Positions 1-6,082 of a stretch of DNA of 11,925 bases are shown here, piece after piece. Both the position numbers and the translations under genes were made by a program. The notes under the pieces were generated by a model. It had not been told where the DNA came from. It saw only the letters and a list, made by a program, of their open reading frames with translations, and searched no databases. The DNA lies in the NCBI GenBank assembly GCA_001515955.1, contig LOES01000151.1:1-11925 (forward strand), read 5' to 3'. The first letter of the stretch is position 1; each line of letters starts with the position of its first letter. The DNA comes from Clostridia bacterium BRH_c25. Lineage in GTDB: Bacteria; Bacillota_A; Clostridia; Lutisporales; Lutisporaceae.

Positions 1-4
1 ACTT

Positions 5-634
5 ATGAATTGGATTGACTATGCAATAATAGCAATTCTTGCCCTTGGTTTCATTTCAGGCTTGAGAAGAGGGTTTGTGAGGTCAATATCCAGCATTATA
101 TGTCTGCTGGCATCCATAATAATTGCAAAGACCTATTATAAGGCATTAACCTTATTTATGGTTGAAAATACTGCAATAGAAGAAAAGATAACAGGCTTTC
201 TTTCTGAAAAAGCTTTCGTGAAGAACATGCTGTTGGCTCCATCAGGAGAAAGTGCAGTTTTTTCTATCAGCAACAATTTTACCAGTGATCTGAACTCATT
301 TGTTACAGTGCTGATAATAAATGCAATATCAATACTGGTAATATTTCTGGCAGTAAGGCTTATTCTAGGGATTGCAGAAGGATTTATGATTAGTGCTGTT
401 GAAATCCCCGGATTGAGAGAGGTAAATAGTATTGGAGGGGCAATAGTTGGCCTTGGGAAGAATATCATAGTGATTATGCTTATATTCACCATAATTACAC
501 CTGCCTCTGCAATAAAGTCCTTTTCGGTTATTGCAAGCGGAATAGAAACATCAACCCTTGCCAAGTATTTTTATACCTATAATTTCATACTTGGTTGGAT
601 ATGGTCCGCTGCTCTTGATTTTTTGAATAAATAA
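5..634 (+). CDS. cvpA: CvpA family membrane protein
   Basis: A 209-residue inner-membrane protein. It matches the CvpA family (colicin V production protein; broad envelope roles, no enzymatic function established). Four hydrophobic segments are visible at about residues 5-21, 26-44, 98-122 and 143-167. The N-terminal GFISGLRRGFVRS stretch and NSIGGAIVGLGKN (141-153) before the last helix both fit the family pattern (G-x-RGF and N-x3-G-x3-GL). A soluble loop at about 50-95 separates the helix pairs. The ATG is only four bases from the window edge, so its ribosome binding site is barely visible and a start further upstream cannot be excluded. The next gene follows after 15 bases, so the two are probably cotranscribed. 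The family call is fairly safe; the physiological role here is unknown. Confidence 0.85.
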   Translation: MNWIDYAIIAILALGFISGLRRGFVRSISSIICLLASIIIAKTYYKALTLFMVENTAIEEKITGFLSEKAFVKNMLLAPSGESAVFSISNNFTSDLNSFVTVLIINAISILVIFLAVRLILGIAEGFMISAVEIPGLREVNSIGGAIVGLGKNIIVIMLIFTIITPASAIKSFSVIASGIETSTLAKYFYTYNFILGWIWSAALDFLNK

Positions 635-649
635 GGAGTTGTTGAATTC

Positions 650-1282
650 ATGAGTAAGAAAAATACAGCAATAGGGTTAGTTCTGGTATTCCTGGGCATA
701 TCCATGTATCTAAGGAATTATAATATTGGAACCGGAAGCCTGCTGACACTTTTCCTGGGCTTGGGACTTTTTTATGCATACTACATAAAAAAGGAGCAGC
801 CCTTTGCAATATTCGGAGGAATATTCACAGCTATAGGATTAATGTATGTTCTGCATGATATAAGGCTTTTTCGTATAGATATGACCTTTGAAACTCTGCT
901 TATAGTTCTGGGAATTATATTTATGTTCATTTTTTACTCAAAGCACGCTCAGGGCTTTGTTTTTCCAGGAATGATACTTCCTGCTATCGGAATATATCTT
1001 ATACTGCTAAGAACCTTTAACGATAAGTATACAGCTTCCAGCATATTTTTGCTGCTTGGGTTCGCCTTTTATGCAATATACTTCATAGCCTATATGGGAA
1101 GCTCCGGCTGGCCTCTGATACCTGCAACCATATTTCTGCTGACTGGAATATTGGCTTATGCCTTCAGTTTTAAGGTAATAACCTGGAATATGGTTTATAT
1201 GAGCAGAGGATATTTATGGCCTTCGATGATGATTCTGGCGGGAGTGTTGATACTGATGAACCTTCGGAAAAGAAGGAGCTGA
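650..1282 (+). CDS. polytopic membrane protein, LiaF-TM/DUF5668-like
   Basis: A 210-residue, almost entirely hydrophobic protein with about seven or eight predicted membrane spans, short loops, and a basic C-terminus ending LRKRRS (positive-inside). GGAG at 635-638 precedes the ATG by 11 bases. I do not recognise a named family with certainty. Glycine-rich two-helix units such as the segment near GYLWPSMMILAGVLILMN resemble the LiaF N-terminal membrane domain (DUF5668), which in Firmicutes often lies beside DUF4097 proteins. That match is inference from pattern and neighbourhood. The gene converges with the DUF4097/DUF2089 operon across a 300-bp gap, consistent with a shared envelope-related role. 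Its TGA stop lies inside the left arm of a 13-bp inverted repeat. No catalytic motif is visible. Confidence 0.7.
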   Translation: MSKKNTAIGLVLVFLGISMYLRNYNIGTGSLLTLFLGLGLFYAYYIKKEQPFAIFGGIFTAIGLMYVLHDIRLFRIDMTFETLLIVLGIIFMFIFYSKHAQGFVFPGMILPAIGIYLILLRTFNDKYTASSIFLLLGFAFYAIYFIAYMGSSGWPLIPATIFLLTGILAYAFSFKVITWNMVYMSRGYLWPSMMILAGVLILMNLRKRRS

Positions 1283-1570
1283 TTAAAAAGTAGCGGCAAT
1301 AAAGCAGCCATGTATAGCACGGAATAACTATACAAATCTTGATGGTACTAAGGAACTCCGCCAAAGAAAAGTCTAACGCCCTCAAATGGTCATCCTTGAC
1401 CTTGAGGGCTTGCTTCGGCATCCTTGCCTCGCATACGACTTTTCTAAGGCTCCATTCCTAAGTACCATTAGCAAGCTTTGTATAAATATCCCTTAGCTAT
1501 GACATGGCTGCTTGTATAAGTATACACCGTTATTCAGGCTATGAAGCTATAGGGTGATTTTTAATCAGCT
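1277..1570. repeat. 13-bp inverted repeat framing the convergent intergenic region
   Basis: The 13-mer AGCTGATTAAAAA at 1277-1289 recurs as its exact reverse complement at 1558-1570, enclosing nearly all of the gap between the two convergent genes. The left copy contains the TGA stop of the upstream + gene, and the right copy lies 13 bases past the stop of the - gene. The copies could be ends of an inserted element, or arms of one long-range RNA fold. A short local hairpin, TGATT-TTT-AATCA at 1555-1567, uses part of the right copy. The base match is certain; the meaning is not. Confidence 0.5.
1304..1511. repeat. large imperfect palindrome with two identical-loop hairpins
   Basis: The arms 1304-1373 and 1437-1511 are reverse complements in ordered blocks. 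The pairs are 1304-1313 with 1502-1511, 1314-1318 with 1496-1500, 1329-1336 with 1477-1484, 1338-1341 with 1472-1475, 1342-1349 with 1461-1468, 1351-1355 with 1455-1459, and 1365-1373 with 1437-1445. The centre holds two hairpins. One, at 1378-1409, has outer stem GCCCTCAA/TTGAGGGC and inner stem GGTC/GACC. The other, at 1412-1432, has core GGC/GCC. Both display the loop ATCCTT (AAGGAT on the other strand). Transcribed in either direction this would be a three-way-junction RNA. It could be a MITE-like element, a structured non-coding RNA, or an elaborate bidirectional terminator between convergent genes; neither gene has an obvious simple hairpin-plus-T-run of its own. Confidence 0.75.
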
Positions 1571-1582
1571 TAACAGGTCCAA

Positions 1583-2833
1583 TTAGATATTCTCAATACT
1601 TATTGGTGCATTTGATGTATATGCTTTAATTGATATCTTGTCGGAGGCTGTTTCAAAGTTTTCGCTTTTTACCTGTGCGGTGCTTTGCATTCCTATGCTT
1701 TTCTTATCCATTGAAAAAGTAAGGTTTGCAAGGTTAACATCGATACCGCTCATTGTAGTATGTGCATCGACCATATGCTCAAAACCTTCCGCCGCTTTTA
1801 GTCTGACATCAATTCTGCCGTTGGACGTACTGAGAATATAGTTTGAGCTTAAGGAATCGCCTTTTCGCGCGGTGTTTACCATTATCGCAGCATTGCTGGT
1901 CTTTGCATCTATATTGTCTAAATGACTGTCTTCAATAGAAATTTTAGAATTTGAAGTTCTAATATTTGCAGTCCTTGAGGATACTCCATCCAAAACTACC
2001 TTTTCATTATCAGCCAGTATTTCTATCTCTTCAGTGTTGCATCTTGTGATAATAACCCTCCCATTTGTAGTACTGCAGTTCAGGAGTCTGGCATCCATGT
2101 CGTTGACTTCGCATTTTGCATTTTCTGTTGAGAGACTAAGTATAGCCATCCCTTTTGGCAGCTGGATCTCAATTCTTCCCCAGGTTCTGCCGGGGAATTC
2201 AGTTGAAAACCTATAATTGCCTGCCTCTGTTATGGTTTTGAAATATTCATCAATAACAAGCTGAGGCATGTTGGAATTAGCGAATAAATTAACTGTCATT
2301 TCTTTAGTATCACTTGGACTTACTTTTATTGAAAAATTGCTTGCTTTGAGGTAAACACCGGAGCTTTCTGTCATCGGGTAGGTATAACTGCTGTTATACC
2401 GGTATTTCTCATAACCAGCCTCAAATAAGCCGCCCAACTGGCTCGCAAAGGTATCTGCGAATTTTGCTGCAGATTCTGCAATATCCTGTCCAAGGCTTTC
2501 CATCCTTTTAGTAAACTCTTCAGTGAATTTTTCTGTGTTATTGCCTATTTTTTCTGAATTTATATTTTCACCCAACTGCCCTGCCAGTTTACCTGCCCTT
2601 TCACCTAAAGTCTCAGCAAGCTTTGTAGCTTTCTCACCAAATTTGTTGAGCTTTTCATCAATTTTCATCTCATTCAATTTAGCAGAAAGTTCATCTTTTA
2701 TCTCGTTTATTCTTGAGCCTGAGGTCGTTGTGTTTGTACTGCCCCTTTCCAAAGCCTCAAGAAGCTTTACTGCTTCATCTGTTGTTATCTTGCCTTCCTG
2801 GAGCATCTTGAGTATCAGCATTTTTTCTTCCAT
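1583..2833 (-). CDS. DUF4097 adhesin-like protein with SHOCT-like N-terminus (YvlB/LiaX type)
   Basis: A 416-residue protein in three parts. Residues 1-30 (core EGKITTDEAVKLLEALE) match the SHOCT-like helical module of YvlB/LiaX proteins. Residues about 41-138 form a charged amphipathic helical region with 11-residue repeats: GEKATKLAETL at 66-76, GERAGKLAGQL at 77-87, then looser copies. From about 155 to the end lies a DUF4097 beta-strand-rich, probably beta-helical domain with many short S/T/N-rich turns. No signal peptide or membrane segment is evident. LiaX-type relatives act in envelope stress sensing; that role here is inference. AGGAGG (complement of 2842-2847) stands eight bases before the ATG and overlaps the stop of the upstream DUF2089 gene, so the two are tightly coupled. 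The family call is strong; localisation is uncertain. Confidence 0.85.
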   Translation of the reverse strand: MEEKMLILKMLQEGKITTDEAVKLLEALERGSTNTTTSGSRINEIKDELSAKLNEMKIDEKLNKFGEKATKLAETLGERAGKLAGQLGENINSEKIGNNTEKFTEEFTKRMESLGQDIAESAAKFADTFASQLGGLFEAGYEKYRYNSSYTYPMTESSGVYLKASNFSIKVSPSDTKEMTVNLFANSNMPQLVIDEYFKTITEAGNYRFSTEFPGRTWGRIEIQLPKGMAILSLSTENAKCEVNDMDARLLNCSTTNGRVIITRCNTEEIEILADNEKVVLDGVSSRTANIRTSNSKISIEDSHLDNIDAKTSNAAIMVNTARKGDSLSSNYILSTSNGRIDVRLKAAEGFEHMVDAHTTMSGIDVNLANLTFSMDKKSIGMQSTAQVKSENFETASDKISIKAYTSNAPISIENI

Positions 2834-2845
2834 TATATTTTCCTC

Positions 2846-3208
2846 CTATTCATTTAATAACCTGACAGCTTCCTCTGAAGTGATCTCACCCCTATAAAGC
2901 CTTTCCAGCACTTCTTTTTTATCACTGGAGCCTGCACCCTGGTTCTTATAGCCTAAAGCTGAAATGAGTGAATCCAGCTTACTCTTAACAGTAGGGTAGG
3001 ATATACCAAGCTCTCGCTCCATTTCCTTGATATTCCCCCTGTTTTTTATAAATATCTCTGCAAAGTCTTTATGCTCCTGAGATAGAGTACAGAACTTGCA
3101 GGGCTTGAAATGTCCCTTTATCGTGCTTTTACACAAATTGCAGGATATTTCGGTTATTTCTACAGGTCCGCTGCATATAGGGCACTGCCCCATAACCTCT
3201 CTTTTCAT
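2846..3208 (-). CDS. DUF2089 zinc-ribbon/HTH transcriptional regulator
   Basis: A 120-residue probable DNA-binding regulator. Cys pairs C9/C12 and C23/C26 form a likely zinc ribbon, and C37/C40 a further pair. Residues about 55-82, around GNIKEMERELGISYPTVKSK, form a helix-turn-helix. Residues 99-120 (LERLYRGEITSEEAVRLLNE) form a C-terminal SHOCT-like helix pair similar to the N-terminus of the DUF4097 protein encoded next. The start was set at 3208, not the longer in-frame 3268, because AGGAGGTGG lies five bases before this ATG and the extra 20 residues are not family-like. It is the first gene of a two-gene operon; the next CDS begins 12 bases after its stop. Likely targets are its own promoter and the envelope genes beside it (inference). 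Confidence 0.88.
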   Translation of the reverse strand: MKREVMGQCPICSGPVEITEISCNLCKSTIKGHFKPCKFCTLSQEHKDFAEIFIKNRGNIKEMERELGISYPTVKSKLDSLISALGYKNQGAGSSDKKEVLERLYRGEITSEEAVRLLNE

Positions 3209-3309
3209 AATGCCACCTCCTATATGCTTTGCACTAAACATCTTATATTTTGAATTCAAGATATGCAAAACATCTCTTTGTACATAAAATTATTTTTCCA
3301 ATTAAGCTA

Positions 3310-3337
3310 ATTATAATCCAAATATTAATAATGTCAA
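3310..3337 (-). promoter_or_regulatory. sigma-A-type promoter of the DUF2089-DUF4097 operon
   Basis: On the - strand, TTGACA (complement of 3332-3337) and TATAAT (complement of 3310-3315) are separated by 16 bases. Both hexamers match consensus. The leader to the ATG at 3208 would be about 95 bases. The spacer contains an AATATTAAT motif that recurs further upstream, so an operator may overlap the promoter. Confidence 0.75.
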
Positions 3338-3445
3338 TATACATATTAATATTTTAAATATATAATCTAAATATTATTAAATATATATTTTGAAATGTTA
3401 ATATTATTGATTGTGCAAAGCGATATAATCACTATAAAATACTTT

Positions 3446-3475
3446 TTGTGCGTTGTATATAAAGAATGGTATAAT
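3446..3475 (+). promoter_or_regulatory. promoter upstream of yedF, extended -10
   Basis: TATAAT at 3470-3475 is preceded by TG one base away (TGGTATAAT), an extended -10. A weak -35, TTGTGC at 3446-3451, lies 18 bases upstream. The predicted leader to the yedF ATG at 3545 is about 60 bases. A second TATAAT at 3424-3429 lacks a good -35. Confidence 0.6.
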
Positions 3476-3544
3476 TTCTATAAATGTATAACATAAGTAT
3501 ATAAAATACGAAAAACCTATTTGGTACTTTCAGAGGAGGATAAA

Positions 3545-4123
3545 ATGAAAGAAATTGATGCTAGAGGCCTTGTGTGCCCACAGCCGGTAATACTCACAAA
3601 AAAGGCTCTTGAAGAAATAGAAGCGGGTGAAGTAATAGCTATAGTCGATAACATAACTGCCAGAGAGAATGTTTCACGTCTCGCGGCAAACTTGAGCTAT
3701 GAATATGAGGTATCAGAGGAAAAGGGCTGCCACTATATAAAAATCAAAAAAATCTCTGCAGCAGAAAAGCCCGGAAAAAAAGAGGACAGCATAGTAATAG
3801 TTATAACCTCAGATAAACTGGGCCAGGGAGCAGAGGAACTGGGAAAGGTGCTGATGAAAAGCTATACTTACGCACTTGCAGAAACCAAGCCGCTTCCTAA
3901 GGCTGTTGTATTTCTGAACAGTGGTGTAAAGCTTACTTCGGAAGGTTCTGAGGTACTGGAAAACATTAAAAAGCTCGAAAGCTCCGGAGTAGAAATAATA
4001 AGCTGTGGAACCTGTCTGGACTTTTACCAACTAAAGGATAAGCTTCAGTTGGGTATAGCTGGAAATATGTATTCGATAATTGAGAAAATGAATGCTGCAA
4101 AAAAAGTAATAAATATAGGTTAG
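3545..4123 (+). CDS. yedF: YedF: TusA-DsrE fusion, selenium-metabolism sulfurtransferase-like protein
   Basis: A 192-residue cytoplasmic protein. Residues 1-70 are a TusA/SirA-like domain opening MKEIDARGLVCPQPVI, with the CPxP signature and likely persulfide/selenide-carrying Cys11. Residues about 82-192 are a DsrE-like domain with CGTC at 154-157. This domain order is that of the YedF family, associated by phylogenetic profile with selenium metabolism (selD-containing genomes); its biochemical reaction is not settled. The start at 3545 is favoured over the earlier in-frame 3521 because GAGGAGG ends six bases before it and the protein begins exactly at the TusA domain. It opens the operon continuing into the mechanosensitive channel gene ten bases downstream. 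No selD or selA is visible here. Confidence 0.92.
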   Translation: MKEIDARGLVCPQPVILTKKALEEIEAGEVIAIVDNITARENVSRLAANLSYEYEVSEEKGCHYIKIKKISAAEKPGKKEDSIVIVITSDKLGQGAEELGKVLMKSYTYALAETKPLPKAVVFLNSGVKLTSEGSEVLENIKKLESSGVEIISCGTCLDFYQLKDKLQLGIAGNMYSIIEKMNAAKKVINIG

Positions 4124-4133
4124 GTGTAAAGAT

Positions 4134-4988
4134 ATGGATATTTTAATGCAAAGCATAAAAGAATATATGGGTATTGACAGTATGGTGATGGGTTATTATA
4201 TCATGATGGCAGTAAAAGCTGTTATATTAATTGTGATCGGCAGGATTTCCATTTCCATATTCAACAAGATTATCACAGACTTCTTCAGGCTGTATCCAAA
4301 GCTTAAAATGGATGAAAAGAAATCCACAACCCTTGCAAGCATACTGAAGAGTATTGTAAAGTATACAGTTTATATAATTGTAATAATTTCCGTACTAAAT
4401 GTTTTTGAAATACCTACAGCCCCTCTCCTGGCAACTGCAGGACTCGGAGGTCTTGCCATAGGCTTTGGTGCACAAAGCTTGGTTAAGGATGTTTTTACCG
4501 GTTTTTTCATACTCTTTGAAGATCAGTTTGGAGTTGGAGACCTGGTAACAATAGGAAGCATGGCGGGAACAGTTGAGGACATGGGACTCCGGATAACCAA
4601 AATAAGGGAATATAACGGTAATCTGCATATAATACCAAACGGTGAGATAAAGACCGTTACCAATCACACCAGAGGCAACCCTCTTGCTATCCTGGATATT
4701 GGAATAGCTTATGAAACAGATGTTGAGAGAGCAATAGCTGTCTTAAAAGAACTTGTAGAGCAGTATTATAATAATAATCAGGAATCAATAGTGCAAAACC
4801 CTGAAGTTCTGGGAATAATGAAATTCAATGAATCAGAAGTCGTAATAAGAACGGTAGTAAGGACCAAGCCACTTATGCATTGGAAAACGGAAAGGGAGCT
4901 GAGAAAATATATTTTGGAAGCTTTTAAAGCTCAAGGTATAGAAATACCTTATCCCAGAAGGGTTATTATCAAAAAAGATGAGGCATAA
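4134..4988 (+). CDS. mscS: small-conductance mechanosensitive channel, MscS family
   Basis: A 284-residue membrane channel that would open under membrane tension to release solutes during hypo-osmotic shock. Helices lie at about residues 22-44, 72-92 and 98-128. The third, pore-lining helix carries the family Gly/Ala pattern GLGGLAIGFGAQSLVKDVF, followed by the cytosolic beta domain (FEDQFGVGDLVTIG, TVEDMGLRITKIRE, IIPNGE at 166-171) and an alpha/beta C-terminal domain. Length and three-helix layout fit a short MscS (YkuT-like). It starts ten bases after yedF with only a weak AGGTG upstream, suggesting coupled translation. The next gene is DUF951. Family assignment is secure; conductance properties cannot be read from sequence. 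Confidence 0.93.
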   Translation: MDILMQSIKEYMGIDSMVMGYYIMMAVKAVILIVIGRISISIFNKIITDFFRLYPKLKMDEKKSTTLASILKSIVKYTVYIIVIISVLNVFEIPTAPLLATAGLGGLAIGFGAQSLVKDVFTGFFILFEDQFGVGDLVTIGSMAGTVEDMGLRITKIREYNGNLHIIPNGEIKTVTNHTRGNPLAILDIGIAYETDVERAIAVLKELVEQYYNNNQESIVQNPEVLGIMKFNESEVVIRTVVRTKPLMHWKTERELRKYILEAFKAQGIEIPYPRRVIIKKDEA

Positions 4989-5018
4989 AGATTATTACAT
5001 TGACAGAGGAGGTTGCAG

Positions 5019-5243
5019 ATGTACTATCCAAAGCAATTCAATCTCGGAGATATTGTTGAAACAAAAAAACAACATCCGTGTGGCAGTAACCAATGGGAGG
5101 TCATAAGGGTAGGAGCGGACTTCAAGATAAAATGTCTGGGCTGCAGCAGAATAGTAATGCTTCCAAGGCCAAAGTTTGAAAAGTCTGTAAAAAAAGTGAT
5201 AAAAAGTGCAGCTCCTGAAGAAACTAATGAACATAACAGTTGA
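5019..5243 (+). CDS. DUF951 small Cys-containing protein
   Basis: A 74-residue protein of the DUF951 family, conserved in Firmicutes and often found close to rpsF or mscS. Features seen are HPCGSNQWEVIRVGADFKIK (19-38), with Cys21 and the conserved W26, and the pair C39/C42 in KCLGCSR, a possible metal site. The fold is probably a small beta barrel; function unknown. The start is set at ATG 5019 because AGGAGG at 5007-5012 gives a six-base spacing; an in-frame TTG at 5013 directly abuts the Shine-Dalgarno sequence and is unlikely. The C-terminal 20 residues are polar and probably disordered. Its stop codon overlaps the -35 box of the next operon's promoter. Confidence 0.88.
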   Translation: MYYPKQFNLGDIVETKKQHPCGSNQWEVIRVGADFKIKCLGCSRIVMLPRPKFEKSVKKVIKSAAPEETNEHNS

Positions 5244-5268
5244 TAAAATTTCAATAGAGTGCTATAAT
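5240..5268 (+). promoter_or_regulatory. promoter of the rpsF-ssb-rpsR operon
   Basis: TTGATA at 5240-5245 and TATAAT at 5263-5268 are 17 bases apart, and TG at 5260-5261 makes an extended -10. This is close to an ideal vegetative promoter. The -35 box shares bases with the TGA stop of the DUF951 gene, so the ribosomal operon has its own start while upstream read-through remains possible. The predicted leader is about 68 bases. Confidence 0.8.
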
Positions 5269-5286
5269 TTATAATTGCGTAAATAT

Positions 5287-5334
5287 CCTCGCTCTATCAT
5301 ATTCAGATAGGGCCGTCAGTCCGTGGGGAGGAGG
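5287..5334 (+). promoter_or_regulatory. rpsF leader, candidate S6:S18 autoregulatory RNA motif
   Basis: The leader can form a seven-pair hairpin CTCTATC (5292-5298) with GATAGGG (5306-5312). A CCG-rich segment, CCGTCAGTCCGTGGG (5313-5327), follows. An outer pairing CCTC (5287-5290) with GAGG (5328-5331) would take in part of the Shine-Dalgarno sequence. Known rpsF leaders bind the S6:S18 complex through a CCG-containing bulge that mimics 16S rRNA. Assigning this leader to that class is inference from position, the CCG elements and the sequestered Shine-Dalgarno. Confidence 0.6.
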
Positions 5335-5342
5335 TGAATTTT

Positions 5343-5627
5343 ATGAACAGGTACGAAACTATATACATAGTTAGACCAACCGTTGATGAAGAAGGTGTAA
5401 AAGCTCTTCAGGAAAAATTCAAGGCAATTATTGAAGCAAACGGCGAAATCGAGACTATAGATGATTGGGGCAAAAGAAAGCTTGCTTATCTGATAGACGA
5501 TATCGGAGAAGGCTTCTATGTATATATGAAATATAAAGCAGCTCAGACTGTACCGAAGGAACTCGACAGAGTATTCGGCATTACAGAAGACATTTTGAGA
5601 CATATGATTATAAGAATAGAAGACTAA
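5343..5627 (+). CDS. rpsF: 30S ribosomal protein S6
   Basis: A 94-residue S6 protein, which pairs with S18 on the platform of the small ribosomal subunit. The opening MNRYETIYIVRPTVDEE and the segment DDWGKRKLAYLIDDIGEGFY are diagnostic. The length is that of a typical Firmicute S6 without a C-terminal extension. The ATG at 5343 is chosen over the in-frame GTG at 5334 because GAGGAGG (5328-5334) gives an eight-base spacing to the ATG and overlaps the GTG. It is the first gene of the conserved rpsF-ssb-rpsR operon and is probably autoregulated through its leader. There is no sign of truncation. Confidence 0.97.
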   Translation: MNRYETIYIVRPTVDEEGVKALQEKFKAIIEANGEIETIDDWGKRKLAYLIDDIGEGFYVYMKYKAAQTVPKELDRVFGITEDILRHMIIRIED

Positions 5628-5656
5628 ACAGAAAGGATTAATTAGGCGGTGTGATT

Positions 5657-6064
5657 ATGTTGAATAGAGTTGCTCTTGTGGGCAGGTTAACCAAAGACCC
5701 TGAAGTCAGGTATACAGCAGATAATCAAACACCAATAGCCAAATTCACTATTGCAGTTGACAGGACTTTTAAAAGGGAGGGTCAACCTACTGCCGACTTC
5801 ATTCCGATAGTTGTTTTTGGCAAATCTGCAGATAACTGCGGGAAGTTCATAAAAAAAGGCAGGCTTGTTGCCGTTTCAGGTAGATTGCAGACTAGAAGCT
5901 GGGATGACCAGGAAGGTAAAAGGCATTATGCCACAGAAGTGATAGCAGATGAAGTTGATTTCCTGGATAGGGGTTCCGATGTCAAAGGGCAGGGAAATGC
6001 CGGCGGATCAGAGGATTACAGTGACTTCCACCCTGCAGAGGAAGAGGACGATCTTCCATTTTAA
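5657..6064 (+). CDS. ssb: single-stranded DNA-binding protein SSB
   Basis: A 135-residue SSB that coats single-stranded DNA in replication, recombination and repair. The N-terminal OB fold covers about residues 1-108, starting MLNRVALVGRLTKDPEVRYT, with the typical segments IAKFTIAVDR and GRLVAVSGRLQTRSW. A short Gly/Ser/Asp-rich linker leads to the acidic tail EEEDDLPF, the docking peptide for partner proteins. The start is set at ATG 5657 with AGGCGG seven bases upstream; an in-frame GTG at 5651 nearly abuts that site. The linker is fairly short, giving a compact protein. It lies between rpsF and rpsR as in most Firmicutes, tying replication protein supply to ribosome synthesis. Confidence 0.97.
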   Translation: MLNRVALVGRLTKDPEVRYTADNQTPIAKFTIAVDRTFKREGQPTADFIPIVVFGKSADNCGKFIKKGRLVAVSGRLQTRSWDDQEGKRHYATEVIADEVDFLDRGSDVKGQGNAGGSEDYSDFHPAEEEDDLPF

Positions 6065-6082
6065 CAAAAGGAGGGAAAAGGA

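Larger units (their letters stand above)
3209..3544. other. AT-rich divergent intergenic region with AATATTA repeats
   Basis: This 336-bp gap separates divergently transcribed DUF2089 and yedF and contains no convincing gene. It is extremely AT-rich from about 3300 to 3520. AATATTA-type motifs recur at 3321-3328, 3343-3352 (the palindrome ATATTAATAT), 3370-3380 (AATATTATTAA) and 3400-3410 (AATATTATTGA). Promoters point outward at both ends. The motifs could be regulator binding sites or simply AT-rich promoter DNA. Confidence 0.5.

Noticed and set aside
136..564. 142-codon open frame on the - strand
   Set aside because: Antisense to the CvpA-family gene, which has clear family motifs.
1170..1421. 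83-codon open frame on the - strand across the palindrome
   Set aside because: It runs from the palindrome into the antisense of a clear membrane protein gene and its ATG has no separate ribosome binding site (AAGGATG sits in a hairpin loop). It would be worth revisiting only if the palindrome proves multicopy with the frame preserved.
2523..2897. 124-codon open frame on the + strand
   Set aside because: Antisense shadow of the DUF4097/DUF2089 genes. Its Ser/Phe/Leu-rich composition mirrors the Glu/Lys-rich helical region on the coding strand.
3209..3268. Twenty extra N-terminal codons for the DUF2089 protein
   Set aside because: AGGAGGTGG directly before the ATG at 3206-3208 falls inside this stretch, and the family begins near the first Cys pair.
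3300..3420. AT-rich repeats as a CRISPR array or origin of replication
   Set aside because: No repeat-spacer regularity and no DnaA-box series. The repeats are short and lie between two divergent promoters.
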